Below, one piece after another: positions 27,998 through 37,875 of a stretch of DNA of 64,000 nucleotides. The position numbers and the translations under genes are program-made. The stretch is from Bacteroidota bacterium (lineage in GTDB: Bacteria > Bacteroidota > Ignavibacteria > Ignavibacteriales > Melioribacteraceae). The stretch is from positions 58,725 to 122,724 of the forward strand of contig JAHJTX010000063.1 of assembly GCA_018829545.1 (NCBI GenBank), written 5' to 3'. Below the pieces are notes generated by a model. It saw nothing but the letters and a program-made list of their open reading frames with translations, did no database searches and was not told the DNA's origin. The first letter of the stretch is position 1, and each line of letters opens with the position of its first letter.

Positions 27998-29020
27998 ATG
28001 AATACAGCGCTAGTAAATTTGATAATTGGAATAGTTATAATTGTTGCCGCAATGTTGGTATTCTGGCCGGATAGGGGATTGATCAATTATTTCAAAAAAA
28101 AGAAGCTCGATAACTCCCGCATTCTTTTGGAAGATTCATTAAAGCACATTTACGATTATGAAAACCGAAAAGTAGACTGCACCATTGACAGCATTGCCGG
28201 ATGTCTTTCTATCGGAAGCGAAGTTGCTCATAACATCGCGCACAAGCTAATGAATTTGGGATTGATTCATCCGTTAAAGCGATCAATTAGTTTAACCGAA
28301 AGCGGACGAAGCTATGCCCTGAAAATAATTAGAATTCACCGTCTCTGGGAAATGTACCTCGCCGATCAAACCGGTGTAGACGAGAAAGAATGGCATACCC
28401 AAGCTGAAAAAATTGAGCACATTTTAAGCGAAGCAGATGCCGAGGAATTGGCATCACGAATTGGTAATCCTATTTTTGATCCGCACGGCGATCCAATTCC
28501 TTCAAGTGAAGGCAACATACTTGGCGACAGGGGTAAGCCATTGACTTCTTTTAGCGAGAAGGAAAGCGTTAAGATTGTTCATATAGAAGATGAACCGTCC
28601 GCAGTTTATTCAAAGCTAGTTGATGCAGGATTGTACGTTGATCAAAATGTTTTTATTGAAAATATTGCTAACGACGCAATCGAATTAAATATTGGCGGAA
28701 GATTAAAAACCATAACTCTTCCGGAAGCTTCAAAAATTTCTGCTGAGATTAGTTTTGAATCTCAAGAAAAAATTACTGCTTCACAATCAACGCTGGCGGA
28801 AGTTAAAGTGGGCGATTCGGTTATTGTTGAAAGTATTTCGAAGCAAATTCGGGGGCAGCAGAGAAGGAGACTGATGGATTTAGGAATTGTTCCAGGAACG
28901 ATAATCGTACCTATCATGGAAAGCGTTGGAAAAGATCCGGTAGCTTATAATATTCGCGGTGCGCTGGTTGCATTACGAAAACTTCAATCCAATCAAATCT
29001 TTATTAGACAAGATAGTTAG
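27998..29020 (+). CDS. Membrane-anchored DtxR/MntR-like protein fused to FeoA domains
   Basis: The 340-residue protein starts with a membrane helix (residues 4-24). A DtxR-type winged helix (about 38-105) and the metal/dimer domain (106-165) with the ending DPHGDPIP follow. Two FeoA/SH3-like repeats come last (about 176-250 and 265-338; RRRLMDLGIVPGT is typical FeoA). Metal ligands are conserved in spacing: H114, E118, H133, E140, H141. The position that is Cys102 in DtxR is E137, giving ExxEH as in MntR. It starts the feo operon. It may sense metal at the membrane and control FeoB, act as a repressor, or both. Confidence 0.85.
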   Translation: MNTALVNLIIGIVIIVAAMLVFWPDRGLINYFKKKKLDNSRILLEDSLKHIYDYENRKVDCTIDSIAGCLSIGSEVAHNIAHKLMNLGLIHPLKRSISLTESGRSYALKIIRIHRLWEMYLADQTGVDEKEWHTQAEKIEHILSEADAEELASRIGNPIFDPHGDPIPSSEGNILGDRGKPLTSFSEKESVKIVHIEDEPSAVYSKLVDAGLYVDQNVFIENIANDAIELNIGGRLKTITLPEASKISAEISFESQEKITASQSTLAEVKVGDSVIVESISKQIRGQQRRRLMDLGIVPGTIIVPIMESVGKDPVAYNIRGALVALRKLQSNQIFIRQDS

Positions 29021-29028
29021 GCTAAACG

Positions 29029-29835
29029 ATGGCACAAAACACAAATTGCGAAACCTGTCCGGCGCATAATATCCAAAATCTCAAAAAGCTTGGGATTGAT
29101 ATGGCTAATTTTAATTATGTAATTGCTCTAGCTGGAAATCCAAATACGGGTAAAAGTACAGTGTTCAATAATCTTACCGGATTAAGGCAGCACACTGGCA
29201 ATTGGCCAGGTAAAACAGTTTCGCGCGCAGAAGGCGGATTTGCTTATAACGACAGTAGGTATAAACTGGTTGATCTACCGGGTACATATTCGCTTCTTTC
29301 CACAAGCACAGATGAGCAGGTTGCGCGGGACTTTATTCTTTTTGGGCAGCCCGATGTTACGATTATTGTTGTCGATGCAACAAGACTTGAAAGAAATCTC
29401 AACTTGGTTCTTCAAGTTTTAGAAATTACCGATAGAGCGGTTTTATGTTTGAATCTGATGGATGAAGTTAGAAGATATAAATTGAAAATTGACGTTAGAG
29501 CGCTTTCCCGAGATTTGGGAATCCCGGTTGTTCCTGCAGAAGCTAGACAAAAAGTTGGCATGCCCGAATTACTGAATTACGTTGATCAAGTTGCGAAAGG
29601 GGTTTATAAATGCAAGGCGTACCGCTTTAAAAACTTACCTGCAAATGTTGAAAACGCAGTAAATAAAATTAGCGCTCAATTGTCTGAATCGTATCCAAAT
29701 ATTCCTAACAGCAGGTGGGTTGCACTGCGGCTTTTAGAAGGAGATCAAAGCATTATTGACGCCGTAACAAGCGGAGATTTGGGCAAAATAATTCAAAGTG
29801 AAATGGGGAAAGAGCCAATTCTTGTTCAGGAATAA
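29029..29835 (+). CDS. feoB: FeoB GTPase (N-terminal G domain only)
   Basis: The 268-residue protein is only the cytosolic part of the ferrous iron transporter FeoB. G1 is GNPNTGKST at 36-44, G3 lies in DLPGTYSLLS, and G4 is NLMDE. A helical GDI-like region follows (residues 175-260). An N-terminal extension holds a CxxC pair (C7, C10). The protein stops at 29835 and the membrane part begins as a new ATG 2 bases later in another frame. Domain edges match the split, so it appears to be a genuine two-protein FeoB, though a shared frameshift is possible. Confidence 0.9.
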   Translation: MAQNTNCETCPAHNIQNLKKLGIDMANFNYVIALAGNPNTGKSTVFNNLTGLRQHTGNWPGKTVSRAEGGFAYNDSRYKLVDLPGTYSLLSTSTDEQVARDFILFGQPDVTIIVVDATRLERNLNLVLQVLEITDRAVLCLNLMDEVRRYKLKIDVRALSRDLGIPVVPAEARQKVGMPELLNYVDQVAKGVYKCKAYRFKNLPANVENAVNKISAQLSESYPNIPNSRWVALRLLEGDQSIIDAVTSGDLGKIIQSEMGKEPILVQE

Positions 29836-29837
29836 AT

Positions 29838-31253
29838 ATGACTAAATTCGATAAAATTATTAATACTGCAAACGAATTAAGATGGGAAATAGGCGATAAT
29901 GTTCACGATTCTATTATCGAATCGATTTACGCTGATGCAGCCAAAATAGCGGATAAAAATGTTACTTCAGAAAACAGAGAGCAAGTTCCAACTTTCGATA
30001 GATTTGTTGATAGACTGGTAACCAGCAAATGGCTTGGTTTTCCGATTATGTTTGCGCTGCTTGCTTTAGTATTTTGGCTTACAATTGAAGGCGCAAATTA
30101 TCCATCATCAATGTTAGCTTCTTTACTTATTGATTCATTTCATCCCGTTTTAAAATCTTTAGCCGCAAGCATCGGTTTAGCATGGTGGATTGACGGGCTT
30201 TTATTAGATGGAATGTATTTAGCTATGGCGTGGGTTATAAGCGTTATGCTTCCGCCAATGGCAATATTTTTCCCCATCTTCACATTACTCGAAGATTTTG
30301 GATATCTGCCTAGGGTTGCTTTTAATATGGATAATCTGTTCAAAAGAGCAGGAGCGCACGGAAAACAAGCTCTTTCTATGAGCATGGGATTTGGATGTAA
30401 TGCCGCCGGAGTTATTGCCGCAAGAATTATTGATAGTCCGCGCGAAAGAATAATTGCAATTATTACTAATAATTTTGCCTTATGTAACGGAAGGTGGCCC
30501 ACACAGATTTTAATTGCATCAATTTTTATTGGTTCGCTAGTGCCGGCGCATTTAGCAGGTTTCGCCTCTGCGGGAGCGGTTGTTTTTGTTGCAGTGTTCG
30601 GAATAGTTATGAGTCTTGTTGTTTCATGGGGATTATCCAAATCCGTTTTGAAAGGAGAAGCCTCAGCATTCAGTTTAGAATTACCTCCATACCGCCCTCC
30701 GAGAATTCTTCGAACTCTTTACACATCTTTAATCGATAGAACAATTTTTGTGCTTTGGCGGGCAATTGTTTTTGCAATTCCTGCGGGAATGGTTATTTGG
30801 CTTGTTTCTAATATTACTATTAGCGATATAAGTTTGGCTGAGCATTTTATTAGCTGGTCAAACCCTCTTGGGCTGCTGCTTGGATTGAATGGAGTTATTC
30901 TTCTTGCTTATATAATTGCGATACCGGCAAACGAAATTGTTATACCTACAATATTGATGCTCACGGTTATGAGTTCCGAAATATTTGGTATTGGACGGGG
31001 AAGCGGAGTTATGTTTGAGCTGGATTCTGTAAATGCAACTGCAGATATTTTAATAGCCGGGGGATGGACGACTTTAACCGGTATAAATTTAATGCTGTTC
31101 AGTCTATTGCATAATCCGTGTTCAACAACAATTTATACGATTTATAAAGAGACAGGAAGCCTAAAGTGGACAATGCTTTCTACGTTTCTGCCAATTGTAA
31201 TGGGAATAGTCCTCTGCTTTTTTGTAGCTCAAATTTGGATGCTTTTGGCTTAG
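29838..31253 (+). CDS. feoB: FeoB membrane permease part
   Basis: The 471-residue protein carries the FeoB transmembrane domain with about nine to eleven hydrophobic segments. The gate motifs are MSMGFGCNAAGVIAARI (first gate, with its Cys) and NNFALCNGRWPTQ in the place of the usual PFxSCxARLP. HNPCSTTIYTIYKETGS matches the last FeoB motif. The first 60 residues are cytosolic and correspond to the linker after the G domain. It should import ferrous iron together with the preceding GTPase. Its TAG stop overlaps the TAA of ppk1 on the other strand. Confidence 0.9.
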   Translation: MTKFDKIINTANELRWEIGDNVHDSIIESIYADAAKIADKNVTSENREQVPTFDRFVDRLVTSKWLGFPIMFALLALVFWLTIEGANYPSSMLASLLIDSFHPVLKSLAASIGLAWWIDGLLLDGMYLAMAWVISVMLPPMAIFFPIFTLLEDFGYLPRVAFNMDNLFKRAGAHGKQALSMSMGFGCNAAGVIAARIIDSPRERIIAIITNNFALCNGRWPTQILIASIFIGSLVPAHLAGFASAGAVVFVAVFGIVMSLVVSWGLSKSVLKGEASAFSLELPPYRPPRILRTLYTSLIDRTIFVLWRAIVFAIPAGMVIWLVSNITISDISLAEHFISWSNPLGLLLGLNGVILLAYIIAIPANEIVIPTILMLTVMSSEIFGIGRGSGVMFELDSVNATADILIAGGWTTLTGINLMLFSLLHNPCSTTIYTIYKETGSLKWTMLSTFLPIVMGIVLCFFVAQIWMLLA

Positions 31254-33373
31254 GATCTTTCTGTTTCGAATTTCGGATTATTTTTATACACAAAATCCAT
31301 CAGCCATTCCTGCGAAGAGACTTTATTTTCAGTATAAACAGAATGGTTATTCACAAATCTTCCATTGGGCAGAAGTATTCTTGATTTAACATTATCCAGA
31401 AGAGAAGGATGCAAAATGGTTTCCTTAATGTAATTTAAAATGTCTTTATCATAAACAGGAAAAACCGTTTCAACTCTTCTATCTAAATTTCTCTGCATTA
31501 AATCGGCGCTGCTCAAAAATATCTTTTCATCTCCATTATTAGAGAAGTAAAAAATTCTTGAGTGCTCGAGGAATCTACCGACAATGCTCCTCACTTTTAT
31601 ATTATCACTTAAGCCCGGAACCTCCGGAACAAGGCAGCAAACGCCGCGAACAATTAAATCAATTTTAACACCCGCATTCGAAGCATCATATAAAGCCGCG
31701 ATTAATGTCGGATCAACTAGAGAATTCAATTTAAAAATAATGTGAGATGGATTTCCATTATTAACGTGTTCAATTTCATTATAAATTAAATCGAGGAATG
31801 ATTCTCTAATGTTAATCGGAGCAACGAACAATTCTCTGTATTTTTTTTGCTCAGAGTATCCGGTCAAGAAATTAAATAGTTCAGAAACATCTGCGCATAA
31901 TTTCTTATCGGCAGTAAATAATCCAATATCTGTGTATAGTTTAGCAGTGGAAGCATTATAGTTTCCGGTTCCCAAATGCACATAGCGCTTAACGCCGTCG
32001 CTTTCTTTACGCACAACAAGAGTCATTTTGGAGTGAGTTTTTAACCCGACTAATCCGTAAACAACGTGAACGCCGGCTTTTTCAAGTTCGCGCGCCCAGT
32101 AAATATTGTTTTCTTCATCGAACCGAGCTTTAAGTTCCACTAAGACTGCAACCTGTATTTTTCTCTCTGCAGCTTCAATCAAATATCTAATTATCGGGGA
32201 ATTTGATCCCACTCTGTACAAGGTCTGTTTAATTGCCAACACATCAGGATCATTTGAAGCTTGCTTGATAAAATCAATAACAGGAGTAAACGAATGAAAC
32301 GGGTGGTGAAGCAGAATATCTTTCTTTTTAATCAGAGTGAAAAGATTGTTGTCATCTGCAAAAACATCCGGCGTAATGGGATGAAAAGCTTTCTCCTTAA
32401 GATGATGGAGAGGAAGACCGTACAGTTCCATAGCCTGACTCAATCCCAATGGCCCATTAATTATGTGAATTGCCTGCTTACTGATTTGAAGGTTTTCAGT
32501 CAAAGTTTCCAGCATGAAATTTGGCATATCTTTTTCTACTTCCAGTCTAACAACAGAACCGAATTTCCTTTGCTTAATATTCTCCTCAATCATTTCAAGC
32601 AAATCATCTGCTTCATCTTCCTGAATTTCCAAATCTGTGTTTCTCGTAATCCTAAATTTATGGGCGCTTAGAATTTCATTGCCGGGGAATAATATTTGCA
32701 AATTCTGCTTAATTAAATCATCAAGCCAAATGTATTTTACACAAGACTCCCCATTACATTTTTGGGGAGGAACAATATTATCTATTCTTAGCAGCCTTGG
32801 AAGTATAGTAGGAATCTTTACTCGTGCAAAATGTCTTTCGCCGTTCGGTTTTTTAACCAGAATTGCAAAACTCAAACTCAGATTTGAGATGTATGGGAAT
32901 GGTCTGCCTGGATCGAAAGCGAGAGGAGTTAGAACGGGAAAAATTTCTTCGTGAAAGTAATTTGTTAATACATCTTGCTCATCTTCACTCAATTCATCAA
33001 ATTTTGTTATATAGATTTGATTTATGGCGAGATTGGGTATTATATAATTATTCCAATAGTCATAAATTTTAGTGAGGAGAGGCTGTATTTCCGTTTCAAT
33101 TTTTCTTAGTTCTTCGTTCGGCGTTAATCCATCAATCTTAGGATCAATAATTTTCGCGCGAATTTGCTCCTTTATACCGGAAACTCTAATCATGTAAAAT
33201 TCATCGAGGTTCGAGAAGAAAATTGAAATAAATTTTATTTTATCCAACAGCGGAAGGTCTTCAACAAAAGCCTCATTAATTACGCGTCTATTAAATTCAA
33301 CCCACGAGAGATCTCTATTAAAGAAATTCTCGGGTTTAAAATATTTTTTAAAATTATTTTTATCCCAATTCAT
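31250..33373 (-). CDS. ppk1: Polyphosphate kinase 1
   Basis: I choose the ATG at 33373, which has GGTAAGG upstream and begins MNWDKNNF (707 residues). The frame extends to a TTG at 33400. The enzyme makes inorganic polyphosphate from ATP. The N-terminal domain starts with FFNRDLSWVEFNRRVINEA. The two PLD-like catalytic domains hold LKTHSKMTLVVRKE (the phosphorylated His in HSK), HLGTGNYNASTAKLYTDIG and EHSRIFYFSNNG. All the main motifs are intact. Its 3' end meets feoB tail to tail with a 4-base overlap. Confidence 0.96.
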   Translation of the reverse strand: MNWDKNNFKKYFKPENFFNRDLSWVEFNRRVINEAFVEDLPLLDKIKFISIFFSNLDEFYMIRVSGIKEQIRAKIIDPKIDGLTPNEELRKIETEIQPLLTKIYDYWNNYIIPNLAINQIYITKFDELSEDEQDVLTNYFHEEIFPVLTPLAFDPGRPFPYISNLSLSFAILVKKPNGERHFARVKIPTILPRLLRIDNIVPPQKCNGESCVKYIWLDDLIKQNLQILFPGNEILSAHKFRITRNTDLEIQEDEADDLLEMIEENIKQRKFGSVVRLEVEKDMPNFMLETLTENLQISKQAIHIINGPLGLSQAMELYGLPLHHLKEKAFHPITPDVFADDNNLFTLIKKKDILLHHPFHSFTPVIDFIKQASNDPDVLAIKQTLYRVGSNSPIIRYLIEAAERKIQVAVLVELKARFDEENNIYWARELEKAGVHVVYGLVGLKTHSKMTLVVRKESDGVKRYVHLGTGNYNASTAKLYTDIGLFTADKKLCADVSELFNFLTGYSEQKKYRELFVAPINIRESFLDLIYNEIEHVNNGNPSHIIFKLNSLVDPTLIAALYDASNAGVKIDLIVRGVCCLVPEVPGLSDNIKVRSIVGRFLEHSRIFYFSNNGDEKIFLSSADLMQRNLDRRVETVFPVYDKDILNYIKETILHPSLLDNVKSRILLPNGRFVNNHSVYTENKVSSQEWLMDFVYKNNPKFETERS

Positions 33374-33442
33374 GCTAACCTTACCCACAAGTGTCTGCAA
33401 AAATACATAAAACCGTCTACAATTTCCGAAAATATGGTGTTG

Positions 33443-33931
33443 TCACTTTTTCACAACAGATGAAAAACTCTCTAAATCGTAACTTATTATTTTATCAGGA
33501 ATCGGTAATCGATTTATTTTAACTCCAGCAATTTGAAAAAATTCCTCAGCAAGAGTATCATGATAATCGGTGAATATATAGATTTCCTTAATCCCTGCTG
33601 CAATCAAAGATTTTGAGCAATTAGTACAAGGCATATTGGTTATGTAAGCCATCGCTCCATTTGTGTTTACACCGTGCGATGAACATTGAAGAATTGCATT
33701 CATTTCTGCATGAATTGTACGAATACAATGATTATCAACAACTTTACAGCCTGCATCTTCGCAATGATCGTCGCCAGGAATAGAACCGTTGTAACCGGTT
33801 GCTAATATTTGCTTATCCTTTACAAGTACGCATCCGCAATGCATTCTCGGGCAGGTTGCTCTTTCGGAAACGAGCATTGCTACTTTTAAGAAATATTCAT
33901 CCCACGAAGGTCTTTTAGAATATGATGACAA
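33443..33931 (-). CDS. Deoxycytidylate deaminase-like protein (ComEB family)
   Basis: The 162-residue protein has the zinc motifs HAEMNAI and PCTNCSK of cytidine/dCMP deaminases. A further metal-binding set lies in the insert (CPRMHCGC and DHCEDAGCKVVDNHC), as seen in dCMP deaminases. It converts dCMP to dUMP for dTTP synthesis. The start is TTG at 33929-33931, backed by a strong GGAGGAG four bases upstream. It sits 69 bases from ppk1 and 128 from the histidine kinase, all on the minus strand. Confidence 0.92.
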   Translation of the reverse strand: MSSYSKRPSWDEYFLKVAMLVSERATCPRMHCGCVLVKDKQILATGYNGSIPGDDHCEDAGCKVVDNHCIRTIHAEMNAILQCSSHGVNTNGAMAYITNMPCTNCSKSLIAAGIKEIYIFTDYHDTLAEEFFQIAGVKINRLPIPDKIISYDLESFSSVVKK

Positions 33932-34059
33932 AACTCCTCCATATATGCTGAATTAACAGACCGCAAATATACGAATACTGTACCGAAAAAGAGTGTCTAA
34001 GACGATTCCATTGCATCTGATTCAATAATTGCAGAGATTTTATCGCGGCTATTTGAAAA

Positions 34060-35271
34060 TTATTTTTCTTTCCGGAGAGTAATTTGAAAAGTAGTACCTT
34101 CTTCCAGCGAGGAATGTCTAACAAAAATTCTCCCTTTATGGTAATCAGCGATTATTCTGCGGCTTAGACTTAATCCTAAACCCCAACCCCTTCTCTTAGT
34201 GCTGTATCCTGGTCGGAATACATCTTTTCGCCTTTTAGCCTCAATTCCTTTACCATTGTCAATAACTTCAATGTAGATTGACTTGGAAGAATCGTGTATC
34301 ACAACTTTAATAAATCCGTCTTTCTTTTCAATTGCATCAAGAGCATTTTTAATAAGATTTTCAATCACCCATTCAAATAAATCAATATTCAATTTTGCAT
34401 GTGAAGAAGTATTTCCTTCAAGAGTTAGATTGACTTTATTGGAAAAATTTGGAATACGTCTTTGAAAATATTCGATTACTTTGGAAATTACATCGTATAC
34501 ATTTTGCTCTTTCAATTCCGGCTTTGAACCAATTTTTGAAAAACGATTTGCAATTTTATTCAGTCTAATTAAATCATCATCAATTTCGCCGGAAATATCA
34601 ATTACCTTGTCGGCATTCGTATGATTTAGTTTTAAAATCTCGTTCCATCCCATCAAACTTGAAATTGGGGTTCCCAATTGATGGGCGGTTTCTTTTGACA
34701 TACCAACCCAGATGTTGCTCTGTTCGTTTTTTTTAAGGTAGCTGAAACTTATATACGAAATTAGAATAAATATCAACGCGAAAATAATCTGCAGATACGG
34801 GTAATACCTTAAATTACTCACTAGCTCCGAATCGCCGTAATATATTTTATTCAGTAGAATAGCATCATCATACATTACCGGAATAGGAGGGTGCAGCGCT
34901 CTTAGTTCTTCAATTTTTCCTTTAATGAATTCAATCTTTTCAGATTCGCTGAGCGTTGAATCTATTTCAAGGTTACGGATTCCACCGCCTAAATTCGAAA
35001 GAGTAAAAACATCGTTGGCATCTGTTAAAATTAATGGGAAATCGATTTTCTTTATCACATCGAGATGAAAAGTAAAATCAATATCGGTTAATTTTGGGTT
35101 TGCAACATATTCCAAACTGCTGGCAAATAATTCAACGGTTTGCTTTTCTCTTTTTTGAAGTCGATTAACTAATGATTGAGTATAAATTAAAGTGCCAACC
35201 GCAATAAAAAGTCCGATAGAAAGCAAAAATAATTTGATATGTAAGGAGGCAGGCCCGCCGCTCATTTTCAT
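34060..35271 (-). CDS. Two-helix membrane sensor histidine kinase
   Basis: The 403-residue protein has membrane helices at 13-33 and 159-178 around a periplasmic sensor of about 125 residues. A HisKA-like helix follows with the phospho-acceptor H197 in KETAHQLGTPISSL. The HATPase_c domain has ENLIKNALDA (N box), DNGKGIE and GWGLGLSLSRRI (G boxes). No HAMP or PAS domain is evident, and no response regulator gene is adjacent, so it is an orphan kinase. The ligand and output are unknown. Confidence 0.92.
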   Translation of the reverse strand: MKMSGGPASLHIKLFLLSIGLFIAVGTLIYTQSLVNRLQKREKQTVELFASSLEYVANPKLTDIDFTFHLDVIKKIDFPLILTDANDVFTLSNLGGGIRNLEIDSTLSESEKIEFIKGKIEELRALHPPIPVMYDDAILLNKIYYGDSELVSNLRYYPYLQIIFALIFILISYISFSYLKKNEQSNIWVGMSKETAHQLGTPISSLMGWNEILKLNHTNADKVIDISGEIDDDLIRLNKIANRFSKIGSKPELKEQNVYDVISKVIEYFQRRIPNFSNKVNLTLEGNTSSHAKLNIDLFEWVIENLIKNALDAIEKKDGFIKVVIHDSSKSIYIEVIDNGKGIEAKRRKDVFRPGYSTKRRGWGLGLSLSRRIIADYHKGRIFVRHSSLEEGTTFQITLRKEK

Positions 35272-35365
35272 AGTCGGTATCCAATTAATTAATTCAACTT
35301 ATCCCAAAACTTCTATAGCCATAAATTAACAAAGTTCTGTTCTGAAAGAAATGATAATATCTGTC

Positions 35366-36634
<1,269 letters not shown>

Positions 36635-36671
36635 TTAAAAACTCCCGATTAAATTAGGCAGGAAAAATAAA

Positions 36672-36693
36672 GCTCCGGTAAACATTCCGGAGC
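36672..36693 (-). terminator. Terminator after the STAS gene
   Basis: GCTCCGG (36672-36678) pairs with CCGGAGC (36687-36693). On the minus strand the hairpin is followed by TTTATTTTTCC. It lies 20 bases after the STAS stop and before purA, a typical intrinsic terminator. Confidence 0.8.
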
Positions 36694-36713
36694 AATTAAA
36701 AATCATAAAATAA

Positions 36714-37052
36714 TTATGTGAAACTTTTTACAGCTTCATCAACCGAATTAAAATGCTCGAAAATGGTAATCAGTTTAGTTATAACCAAAAGACTATTAAT
36801 CTTTTCAGTTGCATTGGCTAATTTGAATGAGCCCCCGCCGTTTTTAACGGTTGTAAACCCGCTGATAAGCATACCGAGACCGGTGCTATTCATAAATTTA
36901 ACGTTTGCCAAATCGACCACAATATTCTTTTTGTTTTCGTCAATTAGAGAATGCAGAAGCGTTTGAAATTCCTGTGCTTCGGGTCCTCCCATTACATTGC
37001 CTTTTAATTCAAGAATTACGGCACCGTATTGTTCACGAGATTTAATCTTCAT
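36714..37052 (-). CDS. STAS-domain anti-sigma factor antagonist
   Basis: The 112-residue protein is a single STAS domain. The phosphorylation loop reads FMNSTGLGMLIS with S56, matching the Ser phosphorylated in SpoIIAA/RsbV proteins. In such proteins the unphosphorylated form binds an RsbW-type kinase and frees its sigma factor or other partner. It is transcribed away from the sigma factor and phosphatase cluster that begins 230 bases to the right and is the second antagonist of that neighbourhood. GGAG precedes the ATG. Confidence 0.9.
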   Translation of the reverse strand: MKIKSREQYGAVILELKGNVMGGPEAQEFQTLLHSLIDENKKNIVVDLANVKFMNSTGLGMLISGFTTVKNGGGSFKLANATEKINSLLVITKLITIFEHFNSVDEAVKSFT

Positions 37053-37124
37053 AACAACTCCGAATTAGTTTCTATTTATAAAATTGGCTAACATATAATC
37101 CTAAAAATGAGGTAAAGATTTTTC

Positions 37125-37136
37125 GAATAATTATTC
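37125..37136. promoter_or_regulatory. Palindrome in the divergent STAS/sigma promoter region
   Basis: GAATAATTATTC is a perfect 12-base palindrome, followed 2 bases later by a second GAATAATTAT (37139-37148). It lies between the divergent STAS (37052) and ECF sigma (37282) starts, a good place for an operator. AT-rich DNA makes chance palindromes common, so this is tentative. Confidence 0.3.
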
Positions 37137-37226
37137 AAGAATAATTATATTGGTCATCAAGTTATTGAATCTACTTATAAAAATAAAGCTGAATTTCTTT
37201 TTTAGTTAGTATTAAATAAAGAAATT

Positions 37227-37234
37227 TATCTTTG
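37227..37234 (+). promoter_or_regulatory. Possible -7 element before the ECF sigma gene
   Basis: TATCTTTG matches TAnnTTTG and lies 47 bases before the ATG at 37282. No clear TTTG is seen about 20 bases upstream. Confidence 0.25.
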
Positions 37235-37281
37235 AGAAAAACACCTTTCGGGAACTTAGCTAATAAAATATCGTCTAAGAA

Positions 37282-37872
37282 ATGAGTTTAAACAACATAC
37301 AAAGTGAATCTGAATCATTAAATACCGAAGATCCGGATTTTGAATTAATTCGGCGGTATAATGACGGAGAAGACGCAGCTTTCGAGAAACTCATCAATCT
37401 GCATAAAGATAAAGTGAGGAATCTAATTTACCTTACTCTTGGTGACTCGGATTATGTGGACGATATTTCTCAGGATGTTTTTATAAGTGTGTTCCATAAA
37501 CTCAAGGATTTCCGTTTTGAATCAAAATTCACAACATGGCTATACAGAATTACTGTTAATAAGTGCCGGGATTACTTAAGAAAGAAACGGGTGAGAAGTA
37601 TTTTTACTCCCATAAAGGATTCTGAATATGAGTTATCCGTTAGAACACACAACGAAAATATGGATATTCCAAGATTAGTGAGAAAGGCGATAGAAAAATT
37701 ACCTGAAAAGTTGAAAGTGCCATTGATATTGCGAGACATTGACGGACTAAGCTATAAAGAAATTGCTGATAGTTTGGATTGTGAAGTCGGGACTATCAAG
37801 TCAAGAATTTTTAGAGCGCGTGAAAGTTTGAAAATTATTTTAGAACCATATCATAGAGAATTATCAGCCTAG
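37282..37872 (+). CDS. ECF-type RNA polymerase sigma factor
   Basis: The 196-residue protein has sigma region 2 (about 25-100; SDYVDDISQDVFISVFHKL, then FTTWLYRITVNKCRDYLRKK). Region 4 follows (about 135-185; IEKLPEKLKVPLILRDIDG, LSYKEIADSLDCEVGTIKSR). There is no region 3, so it is an extracytoplasmic-function sigma. It starts a plus-strand run, with the next gene 3 bases later. Its place beside a partner-switching module suggests the module may control it, though classic RsbW targets are SigB/SigF types, not ECF. That link is inference. Confidence 0.93.
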   Translation: MSLNNIQSESESLNTEDPDFELIRRYNDGEDAAFEKLINLHKDKVRNLIYLTLGDSDYVDDISQDVFISVFHKLKDFRFESKFTTWLYRITVNKCRDYLRKKRVRSIFTPIKDSEYELSVRTHNENMDIPRLVRKAIEKLPEKLKVPLILRDIDGLSYKEIADSLDCEVGTIKSRIFRARESLKIILEPYHRELSA

Positions 37873-37875
37873 ATC

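Noticed and set aside
29029..31253. Broken feoB pseudogene
   Set aside because: Both parts keep all key motifs, the break is at a domain edge, and the second part has its own ATG, so a split gene is the better reading; error remains possible.
32261..32671. 136-codon open frame on the plus strand
   Set aside because: It is antisense to ppk1, whose catalytic motifs are intact across this stretch.
33915..34124. 69-codon open frame between dCMP deaminase and the histidine kinase
   Set aside because: It overlaps both neighbours out of frame and has no RBS or domain; most of the gap is plain AT-rich DNA.
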